Positions 1 to 12,199 of a DNA stretch of 64,000 nt are shown piece after piece. Both the position numbers and the translations under genes were made by a program. The number at the start of each line of letters is the position of its first letter. Position 1 is the first letter of the stretch. The notes under the pieces were generated by a model. It was given only the letters and a program-made list of their open reading frames with translations. It was not told where the DNA came from and did not search any database. Source of the DNA: Embiotoca jacksoni (lineage: Eukaryota > Chordata > Actinopteri > Embiotocidae); contig JAKOON010000012.1 of the NCBI GenBank assembly GCA_022577435.1, positions 16,706,085-16,770,084 of the forward strand, in the 5' to 3' direction.

Positions 1-2410
1 AATTGTTTTTTATCACAAGAAAGTTACTAGATGCCACAGTAATCAAGGCTTCTGGACCACACAGTCATGCTGAAGGAACACTGTACGTGTCTTTGTCTTG
101 CTTTTTCATCAAACAAGCAATTTGGTACAAAGCAAAACTTCATATTTCTCCTCCTGCTTTCTTTAATTGTAGTTTCAAGTTCTCTCCAATAAATTAGGGA
201 TTTATCACTTCATAAAAACAACTGCACATGTGCAAATTTGGGACACATGTAATATAACATTTAAAACACATTTTAGACGTGTAAATTGTACATATAAGCA
301 CATTTTCTACATCACAAATTAAATACCGTAAACAGACCTGATTTTACTGAAATCATCTTAAATACATTTTAGATTTTTTTGTTTCAGAGGCATAAAGTAA
401 GGTAGGTCAGTCAAAAATATGATTCGGCTTTTTTGAAACATAGTGGTTCAAATACATAGCATGAATGATGATGTGTTGCCTCATTAAAGGGCCAGAGTGA
501 TCTGACTTTAAATACCTGATTTCCCAAAAATCAAGAGATGGCAAGAGCAATCATACACAAAAAACTGGATGCAAATCGCGTCGTCATGACACCCAGTGAT
601 GACCTCATTGCGTGTAATGAAGCACTCAAATCCAGTCTTGAACATTATCTGAAGAGAGCAGATTTTACTTGATGAATATCAAATGTACAATTAGATTTAT
701 GGGTCATAAAAGGGATATAAAAAAAAAGGAAAATGTCTGGTCATCTATACTTATGAGATGAAGCCTTAAGCAACATTTCCCTAAATTTTATAATCAGGTT
801 TAATAGAACAATTGAATTCAATGATTAATCATTTCAATTAATTGCTCTTGAATGTTACCCATATATATTTAAGACAGATGGCTGCCGACCCCTCAGCCTG
901 GCTGTGGTCCGAATTACATACTACCCTTAGTGCAGTTTAGATTGTCAGTAGGCGGCATCACCAACGAGATTTAGTTTGAATTTAGGAGGCCTTCCTATGA
1001 TCTGACTATCTGGTTTTCAATGACAAACAGAGGAGAAGGTTACACCAGGGAGCGATGCCACTCTCTTTTAAAACAAAGACCAACATGTGAAGGTGAGATC
1101 CGGCTTGGCAGCTGGGATCAGGGGAAAAAACCCAAACTCTCAGATCTGTGGTTGATTCTCTGCGCTCCACCTGAGTCTTCATGCCCAGAGCAGCTTTCAC
1201 TTAGCTCACCCATCCATTCCCCTCCGTGGCTCTGGTTGTACCTGAGGGGTGAGGGGAGTTATTTTTGGTTCACGTTGGCTTCTATCAGAGGGATCAGGCG
1301 GTCCGTTTGGTTGTATACACTGATCCTTCGTAACCTCAGGAGGATGCTTAACCTCTTCCGTCCTCTAGCACTGAGGCATCCCATAAACTACATTCCTCAC
1401 TCCATGATTTTATTGATTATATGTGACACTTTGTAGATCAGAAGTTTGATAAGGCTGTCACATATAATTAACAAAATGCTATGCCCAAGGTTAAGAACAA
1501 ATCGTTCCCCCTCACAGACCGTATGAGCAGCCGACCCCAGAGCGAGACCCCAGAGAAGGGGTGCGTTTGTGTTTGCAGGTCTGACGTAAATTGATGGCAA
1601 AGCTCTGTGTCGAAACCTCTGTCCTTTAAGGCTCATTAAACCCTGCTGGTGCGTAGCCACCTACAGTCAGACCGGCAGACACGAGGGGGGGAGGCAGACA
1701 GGCAAGCAGGGAGGCTAGCAGGTAGAGAGACAAGTAAGCACGCAAGCAAGCATGAGCGCCATGCAGCAGGATCCTGACAGAGAACATTAGCAAACCCTTG
1801 TTCTTCATGCTGCCTAGATGCATGATTAATTAGGACAGGCCTGCTGGATGGCTGAGTGAGGTGGTGAGCACAGACCGAGGAGGATAAATAAAGAAAGAGA
1901 GAGGGGAGTGATAGGGAGATGGATCGTAGAGAGTGAGACAGAGGAAGGACTTCGCTGATACCAGATGGAAAATCAATTACCTGGCATAGACACACTTTCA
2001 AAGCTTTTCACTTCAGAAGTTTGAATACGTTCTGATTTATTCTAGACAATGTGTCTGACCGTAATATCATCATTGATTTATGAGAGATTCAGCCTGATGT
2101 GGGAATCTTTTCCATTTCAATAATGCAGCGCTCAGCCTCAGAAACTGTCTGCTTCTTATATAAATGCTAGTCACATGTAAACCCTTTACATTTTTTCACA
2201 AAACTCAAACTTCAATTTAACTATGTCCACGTCAGTTTATTAAGTTTAAAAAAAATAAATAAATAAATAAAAAAAAAACAAAGGCCTGTTGAGCAAATCA
2301 AATGATGAGATATTGCCACTCAGATGTCTTTGGAGAGAAGAGGTGAGAGACTGTGCAGAGGGTGCAGAGGCATCACAACAGCCCTACATTCATTACAATT
2401 TCCCTTCTTG
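1..2410. other. Intergenic, no gene seen
   Basis: AT-rich non-coding sequence. The only structure noted is the inverted repeat at 1407-1477. Short frames at 1020-1436 and on minus near 1640-2000 lack domains and conserved composition. Confidence 0.6.
1407..1477. repeat. Imperfect 22-bp inverted repeat (stem-loop)
   Basis: The left arm at 1407-1428 (containing GATTATATGTGACA) and the right arm at 1456-1477 (containing TGTCACATATAATTAAC) pair over 22 positions with two mismatches. A spacer of 27 bases lies between. There is no neighbouring gene. It may be a miniature transposon core or a structured non-coding element. Confidence 0.75.
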
Positions 2411-2414
2411 AGGT

Positions 2415-2845
2415 CAGGTCACACCAGAAAGTGGCAGAGTGAAATTAATCCGCACACCTTCGTGAAATATTTGGCTCTGGAAGCTTGACGTAATGACAAC
2501 TAGTGGGTGGTCGAGAGCGAAGCTCGCTGGGGAACTGCAGGAGTTCGCTAGCTGACGTCGCAGCCAGCTGGGAACATGCTTGCACTTGTCACAATAGCTC
2601 CCCAAGTTTCTTCCCATTTTCTCTGCAATGCACTGTTTTTGAATTCCCTCGCATATTATTAAGATTCTATGTGTTTCAGTCAATAAAGAATTACTGAAAA
2701 AAAAGTTGCAAAACTTGGTGCCAAAACTCACTGTAGTTGGTGAAAGTTTAGCTGCACGCAATTTACTTTGTCATTGAAATGAACTGATTTTTATTGCAAG
2801 ATTTTACCATTTTAAATGAAAGTGTGACCGGGCCTGTTTGTAAAA
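2415..2845. mobile_element. Possible short DNA-transposon remnant
   Basis: The left edge has GGTCACACCAGAAAGTGG and the right edge AATGAAAGTGTGACC, so both ends carry GGTCACAC inverted. Only eight bases are shared. A minus-strand open frame of 115 codons covers it but shows no domain I recognise. The call rests on the short inverted ends only. Confidence 0.25.
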
Positions 2846-4979
2846 TAATATAGAGGTGAACACTTTTGTGCCAACATGTCTGCGGGTTTTATTTACAGCA
2901 GTTATTTTACATTCAAATTAACGTGTTTTCATGCCCTCTCACACAATAACATACGAACAGCAGTATAGTCATACTGACTGAAACATGAACACTTTTATGT
3001 GAACTTGTACAACTTGCATTTATAGTGTAGCTGCAGCTTCCTCAGCCACCGCAGATAGAAAATAGGTTGATGGTCCCGCCCCTTCTGCTGCTCAGCAATG
3101 ATGGAGACCGTTGAGGTTGAAAAGTGCCAAGCGTCCTGTACTCAATTTGTGGATCGATATGATTACAATACCTCAGTACTCATAGTGCACTGCTTGTTTC
3201 CATACTTAACATTGTGAATGCGCTTATGCACTAAAAGAGCAAGTGTAACTATGCAAGAGACACAGCCGAACACTGAACTTAACAATCAGTAGGAAATACT
3301 TTCACATCCAGAACAGCACTTATTCAGTCTCCACAAAGATATAACACGGTGTCCTGCTTGCCAGGAAGGCTTTCCAGCTGTCGACGATGGTGGTAAGCTT
3401 TGGCAGGGCATGGCTGGGGTCGGGAGGGAGCTGTTTTCTTAGCCTCAATTTAGACTAAACTGGACGGCGTGACAGAAGAAATGTCAGCAACTGCTGAACC
3501 CCGGTGCGCTTGGTGTCTTGCTGGCAGAAAAATATAGATTTCTACTCCCTACAATGAGGACAGTACACAATGGTGAATTAACATCCCCAAAGCTTAGGGT
3601 AAATGGACAGACTGATCAATATGTGACCAGCCATTGAGAAAAGATTATTTATAGAACTATCAATGTAATGGCCCTTTTCAACCAGCATCTGCACAGCATT
3701 GTAAAGCAAAGCCATGGGTCTGAATGAAACTGTTTCTTAAGCTTTTCTGTGTGAAGCATGCATTACGAAACAAGCATCCACATCTTCACTAAAGGTTTTT
3801 CTAAAGAAAATTCTATATTTACATTTCAAGTGACAGGAATCACATACACAGCCACACGTAGGTCACCTGCTTGCTCTCTCCGTTTCACTAATGCATACAT
3901 GTTAGCAAACCTTTACCATTTGTACTGCGAATGAGCTGTCAGCCTCTTTCACCCGTACTTGAAAAGATGTGGACTTATAACAATAGTGCATGACAGGATA
4001 AAATGTTAATGGAGGCCAAGAAATGCAAAGGGAGGCTGCTGGAGCTCTGATTGGCCTCGTGACGCTCCCTCATCAGCCGGAGCTGTCACGGTTAAAGCAC
4101 GGTGTCGACTGAAATGTGCCCGATGACATTATCGCTCCTCTGTAGGCTTTCCAAAGGATTATGAAAATAAGGACCTCAGTAATAATTGCAACAACATGGC
4201 TTTGTTTATGTACTGATGGGTAGACTTCATGTGAGTTCTTCAGGGACTTGTAAAACTGTGATTGAAAGGCAACAATGATAGCTGTCTTTATTTTACATTA
4301 TTGCTGTACAGGCTCATTTAAGGAATAGTTGGACATTTTGGAAAACTGCATCACTTTTGCAATTACAAAAGTTTTAAGAATACATTTTGCTATACAGATA
4401 AAATGACACCATCAGTGTCTCTAAAAAGTATTTATTTGATTTGATCAGATAACAAATAATGGGAAAAAATTTTTAACATACAGTATATGACTAAACATCA
4501 ATGGTAAGTGAAGTGATACTGTCTTCAGGAAGAAAAAAAAACCAGCATAGATTTCTGAATAAATATTGAAATATAACTTTGCTCATTTTGATGTGGAACA
4601 GTACCGAGTACCTTTAAGGCTTAATAAATAACATGTTTTGTCATGTTTGTTTTAATCACCACATTAACTGATATGTAAGATTATTTTTTTAAATTACTCC
4701 TGCCAGTAGATGCATTTCAAATGACAATAAAAATGACATTGTTTCAATCAGGAACATGTGTAAAGCATTCTGCATGGATCTATACATGAATATAAGTTAT
4801 TCTTACAGCAGCTGTGGTCCACAGCTGCTTTTTACTGCATGAAATACAAGAATCCCTGCAGCCTGGAATGAAGATGGATACTAAAGGTGAAACATCAGCA
4901 CCATCTGATTCAAGAAGTGCTGCCACGCAGCATAGTGCCAGTATAGACAACTCTCCACTGTGTTCCCTTCATTATATCA
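2846..4979. other. Intergenic, no gene seen
   Basis: No coding frame above 60 codons until 4814. A short fragment of the R5 family (AAGGAATAGTTGGACATTTT) lies near 4320. Confidence 0.6.
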
Positions 4980-5465
4980 CAGCCGAGTATCATGTGACAC
5001 CGTGTCAGTGTCATGTTTTGCTTCGCCTAGGCGTGAAAAGTACATGTACGTATGACCAGGGTCAGAGCAGAAGGCCATGTGATGGAGGTTAAGTAGGGGG
5101 AAAAGTCCAATAAAGGAAGGAGGTATGAGGTGGTTGGAAGGAACAAACACAAGACTTTCACCTGAACAACAGGTGTTCAAGTTAATGAGAAAGCAAAAGT
5201 CAACATGAATGATTTTTAAGTAGCGCAAGTAACTAAGTGCTTTTGTGCCAAATAAGTAGTTTTGGTGCCTAAAGACAGCCAATTACCCACTATGTCATGT
5301 TTAACCCAAACAATGATATTTTCCAAAAGCTAATCACGTGTTTTTTGGTGCCTAAACCAAAGGCACCTTACTTTTCACGCCTGGGCGAGGCAAAACGTGA
5401 CAATGACACTGTATCATCTAGTGGACTGACGGATGAATTACATGCTTTGGTGTGATACCGTGTTG
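4980..5465. mobile_element. Non-autonomous TIR element, family A, copy 1
   Basis: The two ends are inverted copies. Near the left end TTTTGCTTCGCCTAGGCGTG is mirrored near the right end by CACGCCTGGGCGAGGCAAAA. The outer right end reads CATGCTTTGGTGTGATACC. The same termini recur at 55113-55739 and at 36250-36779. The left terminus lacks about 30 bases of the outer repeat compared with the other copies. No transposase frame is present. The superfamily is unknown to me. Internal sequence (AAAAGTCCAATAAAGG, GGAACAAACACAAGACTTTC) resembles the 55 kb copy loosely. Confidence 0.75.
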
Positions 5466-7884
5466 TATATCATGTGCAAATGACATCATGCTGCTTCAAA
5501 ATAACCACATTCAATGCTACACATATCACATTGGCTATGCATTTGCAGGCAAAACAGAAATTGTAATATGTTCAAGTCATATCAAAATGCTCTGGGCTTT
5601 GACTGTAGGTCCTGAAGATGGGAGCATTGGAAAGAGTAAACACAAGCAGATGTGCCAACGACGAATCCCAACAGCATACTGCCCCTTGAATTTAATATGG
5701 CAACTCAACTGGCAACTGCTCTCCTGTGCAGAAAGTACAGCATTGTGATTGTGGTGACATGAGTCAAGAGCAAAAATTGTTAGATACACCTGCTAAAAGG
5801 CCCTCACACATATGCATCAGCATCATGTGTCTATCAGTTCAGCACCAGGGACATCGAGGCTACCAACATTTATTCTCAGACAATAGCCTTTTAAAAAAAA
5901 AAAATCAAGGCTGTAAAAGGATGTGGAACCCAAATCAGTGCGCCAGAGGAGGATCAAGAGAGTGTGTTATCAGCAGCAGAGGGAAATGAGTAACAAGAGA
6001 GGCGAACGGGGGCGGATCAGCTCAAGTGGTAAAAAGCAGCTGGGCATGGTTGGTGCCATCCTCCACCCAGTGTAAACAAGCCAGCTACATCCCAAACCGC
6101 GTGACAAACAACAACCTTCAAACCCCACCGGGCAGCTTTTAAGAAATGTTGGTTTGTGAGTGAAATTGTTGCATACATGTTTCTGAAACATGTGGGAGGG
6201 GGATTGCTCTCTCTGTCTCAGTGCTGAGCAGCTGCCAGAGCCTGTGTGTGTGGCTGAACCGAAGTATCTGGGACCAGCTGAAGATCTTCATCCCTGCTGC
6301 AGTACTTTTTATGGATGGTATATAGATTATAAAATAAATATAAATATAAAATGCATTGGACACAGAGAGAAAAACTAAAAACCTGTTTGAAGAGGGCAGA
6401 CAGTACTGAAAATCCATGAGGGATATCCCACTGATACATTTTTAAATCTGAGCTTTGGATCCCCAGCAGCTTTAACCTATTAGATTTCATCTCGTTCCAC
6501 TCCTGGAGTTTAACACTGACAGTGATGAATGTGAAACAACATCAGAGCGAGAAATACAGCTTTTTCCTCTGCAATCTCTGTGTTGCTTATCACCAAGGAA
6601 AGACAAAGACAAATAAGAACAATGTATGGGGAGTGAGATCACTGTGTAGGAGTTTATCTTTATGGTTGTCATCAGTACGATTACTTATTTATGTGCTATT
6701 ATCTCCTAATGCATTATTCGTCAGTAAATCAGCTCCATAATACCTCATGATGTGTTGTGAGGGTTCCATAAATGAAATGTCACCATCAATATGCTTACAG
6801 ACTAACATTAGATGGCACTATCAAATAAGGGGATTGTGTTTTTTAATGTGCAGGTAGCAGGCTGCACAGATTCAGTCAGCATCATAAAATGATCTGCTGC
6901 AGCTTAGCTGACAGTTTTACAAATGAATTTGAAAGAAGTGTGAATCGATATGAGGAGAGCTTCAGGATTCAGCAGCCAATCAGAGCCCTTGAGGGAGGCC
7001 CTGAGGGATTTTATCATATCATAATGGGAAATTTAAATTGTTTTGTGCTACATGGATTGGGATTGTTTCAGGCCTGTATGAAAACACACATGTACACTAA
7101 CACAGTAGTTTCATATCACGGCTTTCTGAAGCAGCATCACCACCTCACCACCGCCACAGATGGGCCTGAACACAGACGGTTGTCTTTAACAGTTTACCTG
7201 ATTTAAAGCTTGTCATACAGCTGCGATTCAGGCTGAAGAAACAAAGAGCAGACGGACACTTGGAGGCACAAGTGACCATTAACAGGGATAGAGACAACAG
7301 AAATACTGAAGAGCCTTATGATGCCTGTGAGAGAACATGCAAATGTATTCATGCACATACATGCACACACAAGAGTCAGGGCAGCATATGGTCCACGTTA
7401 GCCCTGGATATTAGCAAGGCAAACAACCTTAATGTGATGGAAGTTCCTTTCACTCTGTCCACAGCAACATTTATATCGTATTGATTGTTAGATAACATGT
7501 CTGATCAGGTTTTATTGTAACCAGCCGTTACTAGTTGTGATCCCCTTGTTGTTTCAATGCAAGCCTCATTATGCTAAAATATCAAATCAAAGAGGTCATT
7601 AGACCATTTTATCACCAAATGTTTGCCAGTTTGCCGTCTTCTTATTGCCTGCCTATGTTGGCACCTTGCTCCATTTCTTTGTACGTTACTGCCTTCATCA
7701 GCAGAATAGCAAGAAATCAGAAATATGTTTTAGCTGTTCAAACAATACTAACAAAATGGGGGCTAGTTATAAAAAAGTATCTCCTTAACACTACTAGTGT
7801 TCAGTAACATATCTTTAAATTATTACATTATATTGATTTTGTTCTTTGGACCAACTGTCCCAGGAAAACTGTCTTTTAAAGGCT
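5466..7884. other. Intergenic, no gene seen
   Basis: Many short overlapping frames on both strands, none with a domain, signal peptide or splice-framed homology that I recognise. No clear repeat. Confidence 0.55.
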
Positions 7885-8105
7885 GATTAGAACCAAGCAG
7901 CAACCAACAGTGACGTTACCCGTTGATTTGTGAACTGCCCTTATGAAGCCTAGAGTTGGGGGTTTTGGCCGTCCCATTCGTGCTATATTGGAGCCAGAAG
8001 TGACCATATATGAACGAGCTGGGGACCAGATAGCAATGGATCTGATTTGATCTGCTTGGAAACTCGAGGACACCACGCCCTCGCCTGGCTGCACCGACTG
8101 TCACT
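7885..8105 (-). repeat. R1 percomorph repeat, 3' part, minus copy
   Basis: On the minus strand this reads GTGTCCTCGAGTTTCCAAGC, AGATCAAATCAGATCC, CCCCAGCTCGTTCATATATG, GTCACTTCTGGCTCC, then GTAACGTCACTGTTGGTTGC. That is the same order as the 14 kb copy. The short minus-strand open frames over it are therefore repeat-derived rather than genes. Confidence 0.72.
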
Positions 8106-8181
8106 TACAGCTTCAATTTTCTTTGCTGTGAATAACCATCTGGTAACTTGACTCGTATTAGTGTTTGCACAGCCACTCACA

Positions 8182-8254
8182 CAGGGGCGGACCAATCAGC
8201 GACCAGTGTCAGTGGTGAACTGCTTTTGTCCCGCCCCTGCTTCACTGTGATTGG
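8182..8254. promoter_or_regulatory. Inverted GC-box/CCAAT-box pair
   Basis: CAGGGGCGG (8182-8190) followed by CCAAT (8192-8196) is mirrored by CCGCCCCTG (8231-8239) and ATTGG (8250-8254). The nine-base GC-box arms are perfect inverses. This composition is typical of Sp1/NF-Y promoters, but no transcript or coding exon is apparent nearby. It lies between two R1 repeat fragments, so it may be repeat-derived. Confidence 0.35.
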
Positions 8255-8409
8255 ATGGCTGGTGAAAGTAACAAACGCAGTGCTAATGTTTTTCAATTCT
8301 TGCTGACTGGAAAAAAATCCCCGAACGTTCAGCGCTCAGCTTTAAATAAATGATCAGCACCTCATCTAGCTGCTGGTTTTCACAAAAACAATTTTAAAAT
8401 TATGCTGTA

Positions 8410-8655
8410 TTCATGAAATAACACTTTGGTAGACACGGTAGGTAGTAGCAGTGTTTTGGCCGGTTTGGGTGCATGCTGATCGGTTATAATTAACCGAAGA
8501 TCTATGCCCAGAAGGATGGAGCGACTGCAAACGATTCTTTGTGGAAGGTGTCCAGACCCATGTATGAACGGAGTGAAATTGGGTTCTGGTTCGCACCAGA
8601 CTAACTATGCCCTTCCCACCGATAGCGGAAACCTGACTGCACCACAGGCACATTA
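8410..8655 (-). repeat. R1 percomorph repeat, second minus fragment
   Basis: On the minus strand it reads GTGGTGCAGTCAGGTTTCCG and CTATCGGTGGGAAGGGCATA, matching the central part of the 14 kb and 36 kb copies. It overlaps in content with the neighbouring fragment at 7885-8105, so the two are separate or rearranged insertions. About 300 bp of different, GC-box-containing sequence lies between them. Confidence 0.65.
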
Positions 8656-10139
8656 GTCATGCAGAAACACACCAAAAGTGTTGTATTTTTAGGCCTATTA
8701 ACTAATTAATGATGGAATTATTTTTAAATGGACTACTAGAAAATGAACTAAGAAGGGAGTGACTTTAGCGAATGAGACCAAATCGACTTATTGACTGTAT
8801 TTCATGAGAGGAGTTGAATGGCATCTAGGGAGCCCTCGGTGGTATTGCAGTTAAAGAGACACGTCCACATTGGGTTCATTTTTTCAGACGCGAAAGCTAT
8901 ATCCACTTTTATATAAAATCAATGATTAGAACTTAAGTATCTCTTTATACCAAAACAGCAAATTTTCAAATTAATGAAATTGTCAAAATTCCACAGGAAT
9001 TGCCCCCCAAGTGTTGTTTAGTGACCCAAAAACCTTTTACAGGCACGTTTTAATTTTTTTTAATTAAACCTCTTAAAAAAATAGATTTTCAATTAAACAT
9101 CACCAAAACACTATCACAGTCTAAAGCAAACCTAAACAAACATATGCTTTTGTTTTTAGAAGTGTTGGTGCCTTATGCGCCACAAGGTCATTATTAATAT
9201 ATCAATATCACTGGATCCAATCAGTTGTGCAAAAGGTGCTATCGATATTTTCTGCGCAGCTTACCTTGCATGTATCGGTCCTGCTGCCTATTTCACTGCA
9301 TATTATAAACTTGTGTTGGGCAGAGAGGTGATGAAACCCACTGATACAACTTTGGAAATAAACTGGACATTAATGTTGATGTTTGTTTCTTATGAATGGG
9401 CAGATTTTCACACAGAACTGATACACAGTCCCATGCGCTAGCACACAGACACACACACAACGTGGATAATCCCCATGCCACACATTTGAATAGCCTGCCA
9501 CAGCTCAAGCACTTCTAAAAATCAGTTCACACAGGTCACACAGACACCTGAATTATTCAGAGAAAACAATCAGTTATTTAATCAAAATGCACTTGTCGCA
9601 CTCTTTGGTTTAACAATATTTATTTATTTTACTATATCTCGACTGAAACACACTGCCTTTGAACAACACTGAAGTAGAGACACAAATAAGAGCAAAGCTG
9701 AGTGTGTCCAGAGGGACTGCAGGCGCTCAGGCAGTGACACAAAATGTAGAAAAGACAAAGATGCTGCTCATGAGTGAAATTAACATATTTCTTCTACCTG
9801 CCTGCTCTTCTCCTGTTTTACATCATTTTCTTGTGGAAACTATTCAGACATTCAGACATGCTGTATGGGGAAACCAATTGGGTGGGCGTGAGATGGGAAA
9901 TTGGTGGTTAATTATGAGTACAAATAAGAAATGGTAACCCTATTAACTGTCTGAACTGTGAGCCATTGAAGGCCAACCTTATTAATATGCATCTCCGTTT
10001 TTCATAAATTAACATTTGTATAGATTAATATTAATGTTTCACATGGCTGAAACTCATATTGCCGCATGTTCTGTGAGAATGATAAAACATAAATGTCTCT
10101 TCATTCACATTTTTGGTCGAAACTCCTTAAAGCTGCTCT

Positions 10140-10165
10140 ATTTTTTTTTTTTTTTTTTTTTTTTT
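10140..10165. repeat. Poly(T) run
   Basis: A homopolymer T tract of about 25 bases. Other homopolymer T tracts lie near 29039-29057, 32420-32442 and 40748-40768. Confidence 0.95.
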
Positions 10166-12147
10166 CCAAAAGAAAAATAAGAGCACTAAAAGCACAGGAG
10201 TTGGTGGTGAAAATAAAACGCCAAATAAATGTACACTGGATGTGTAGCTGGTTCTTCCTAATGTTTAAGGTTGGACTGTTTCTTTATACCTGCAGTATCA
10301 TTAATGTTGGTTTTGAGACATTATTTATTCTGACATGGCTGATTTGTGGTTCACTGCAGCATACAAACATCTACAAATTCTGATGCAATTTCGGGGAAAG
10401 ATGATTGAAAATATAATTTCAAGCATGGCTCAAATTTTGATTTATCCAGTATTTGAGTTGAAGAAGCACCTGTCAAACGAACGTATTCTCTTTTGCCTAA
10501 CTGCTACTTGTTTGGTGTTAATCAGCAAAAGTTAGTATGCTGCCATGATAAACTGAAATGGTTCAGTTATCATGTTAAACATTACACCACTTAGCACATT
10601 AGTATTGTCATTGTTAGCATTCAGTATTTAGCTCAGATAACTGCCCAGCAGCGTCACAGTGGTGCGCTCGCATGTTTTAAGAGCCTTCCTTCAACGAAAG
10701 CATCGTGACTGTAGAAACCTGTTTACGCCAGTGGGATGGAAAAAAATAAGATTTTGTAAGTCCGTATTTTGAGAAAGTTTGTCATTATAATGATTTACAG
10801 GAGCTTTTGAATTTAATCCCACTGACATAAACAGGCTTTCCATACATGACTAATCATAGTTCACTGGGTTTAACAAGTTTATTGTTTTGACCACTTCGAT
10901 TGTAGTCAACCAATATACAAAATGTCTGTGCTTTCCTATCTGGGAGCACCAATACTTCATCCTAGCTTGTGTGTTCTTCAGGTCCACAGCTGGTGATTAA
11001 AAAAAAACTTGTCGTGAAGAAAAGGAGAATATTTGACACCCCGGTAAAACAAAATATATGGCCCAAGGAGAACTGGTAACAGAGTTATTACTCCCATCTA
11101 TACTGTATATTATGTGGGACAGAACATTAATTGCCATCACTACTGCCTACTGGACACCCCTCAACACATTCCTCTGAGATTTGCCTAGGTAGGAAAACCT
11201 GCAACGAGAAATGAGAATATTTATCATGGAGTCATGTATGTTGCCTCTGAGGATTCATTCAGACTGACGTGATGGATTTTCAGTCCAGTCCAGTCCAGTT
11301 AAGAGCAGCCAACTTTATCCACCAATATAGATTTTTTTTTAATTTTTATGTGGTCTTGTTTTGCACATGATTTTATTTATAGTAAATGTTATTTTTACGT
11401 AGTATTTTGTACTTAAATTGAGGTTCCCATCTTGTGAGTGCCAATTTTTGAGTGCTTAACCTCACACACTTATTACTACACACATTCTGCTGTTTACATG
11501 TCAAAAAAAAAATAATAATAATCCCTGGTTGCTTTTTTATTAATTTGTGGCAACAATAGACCTTTTTGACAGGAAACATTTTGGCTTGCACTGAATGAAA
11601 AGCACAGTTGGAACCACAAACATTAACGATGACTCTGTTAAGTGTCCCAGTAGGCTGGACAATGCTTTCATGCTTTTCCTGCAGCGACATTGAAACAAAA
11701 CAAAAAAAAGTGACTTTTGCTGGACACCATAGAGCTGTTTGATTGAGCTGCTCCACCACACAAGCATGGCCTGTTTGTACTGAAAAAAAACTGACAGTGC
11801 CCTGTGGCACTTCTTTGAGACAGGGAGCAGACAGACTGTAGAGCAGACGAAGGACCACCAGTTAATGTCTCATTAAAAAGAAAGAAGAGCTAATGTTTTA
11901 TTTGGGTTAGTGCCAGGAGTGTGGGTCTCTTTCTGACTCGGTACTGGAAAAGTAAAAGGTAAAAGAAATGTTTTATAACAGCATAAAATATTTTCACATC
12001 TTTTCACATTCATTTTAAAATGTTTGTTTTTATCATCACTGGATCTTAGTTCTGTAGATATCCACTGCTTTTGCCATCACATTAATGATTGAATGTATAA
12101 ATCCAATACGAATTAGAGGTAGATCTTACTGATTATTTAATACAAAC

Positions 12148-12199
12148 AGCTATAACTTAAAAAAAAAAAAAAGTTATAGCTTAAAAAAAGCTATAACTT
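12148..12199. repeat. Triple alternating inverted A-rich repeat
   Basis: AGCTATAACTT (12148-12158), then AAGTTATAGCTT (12171-12182), then AAGCTATAACTT (12188-12199). The second and third are perfect 12-base inverses separated by five A. No gene is near. Confidence 0.85.

Noticed and set aside
11373..11858. 161-codon minus frame, the longest in the window
   Set aside because: No domain or conserved pattern, it crosses A-rich runs, and no splice context or promoter supports it.
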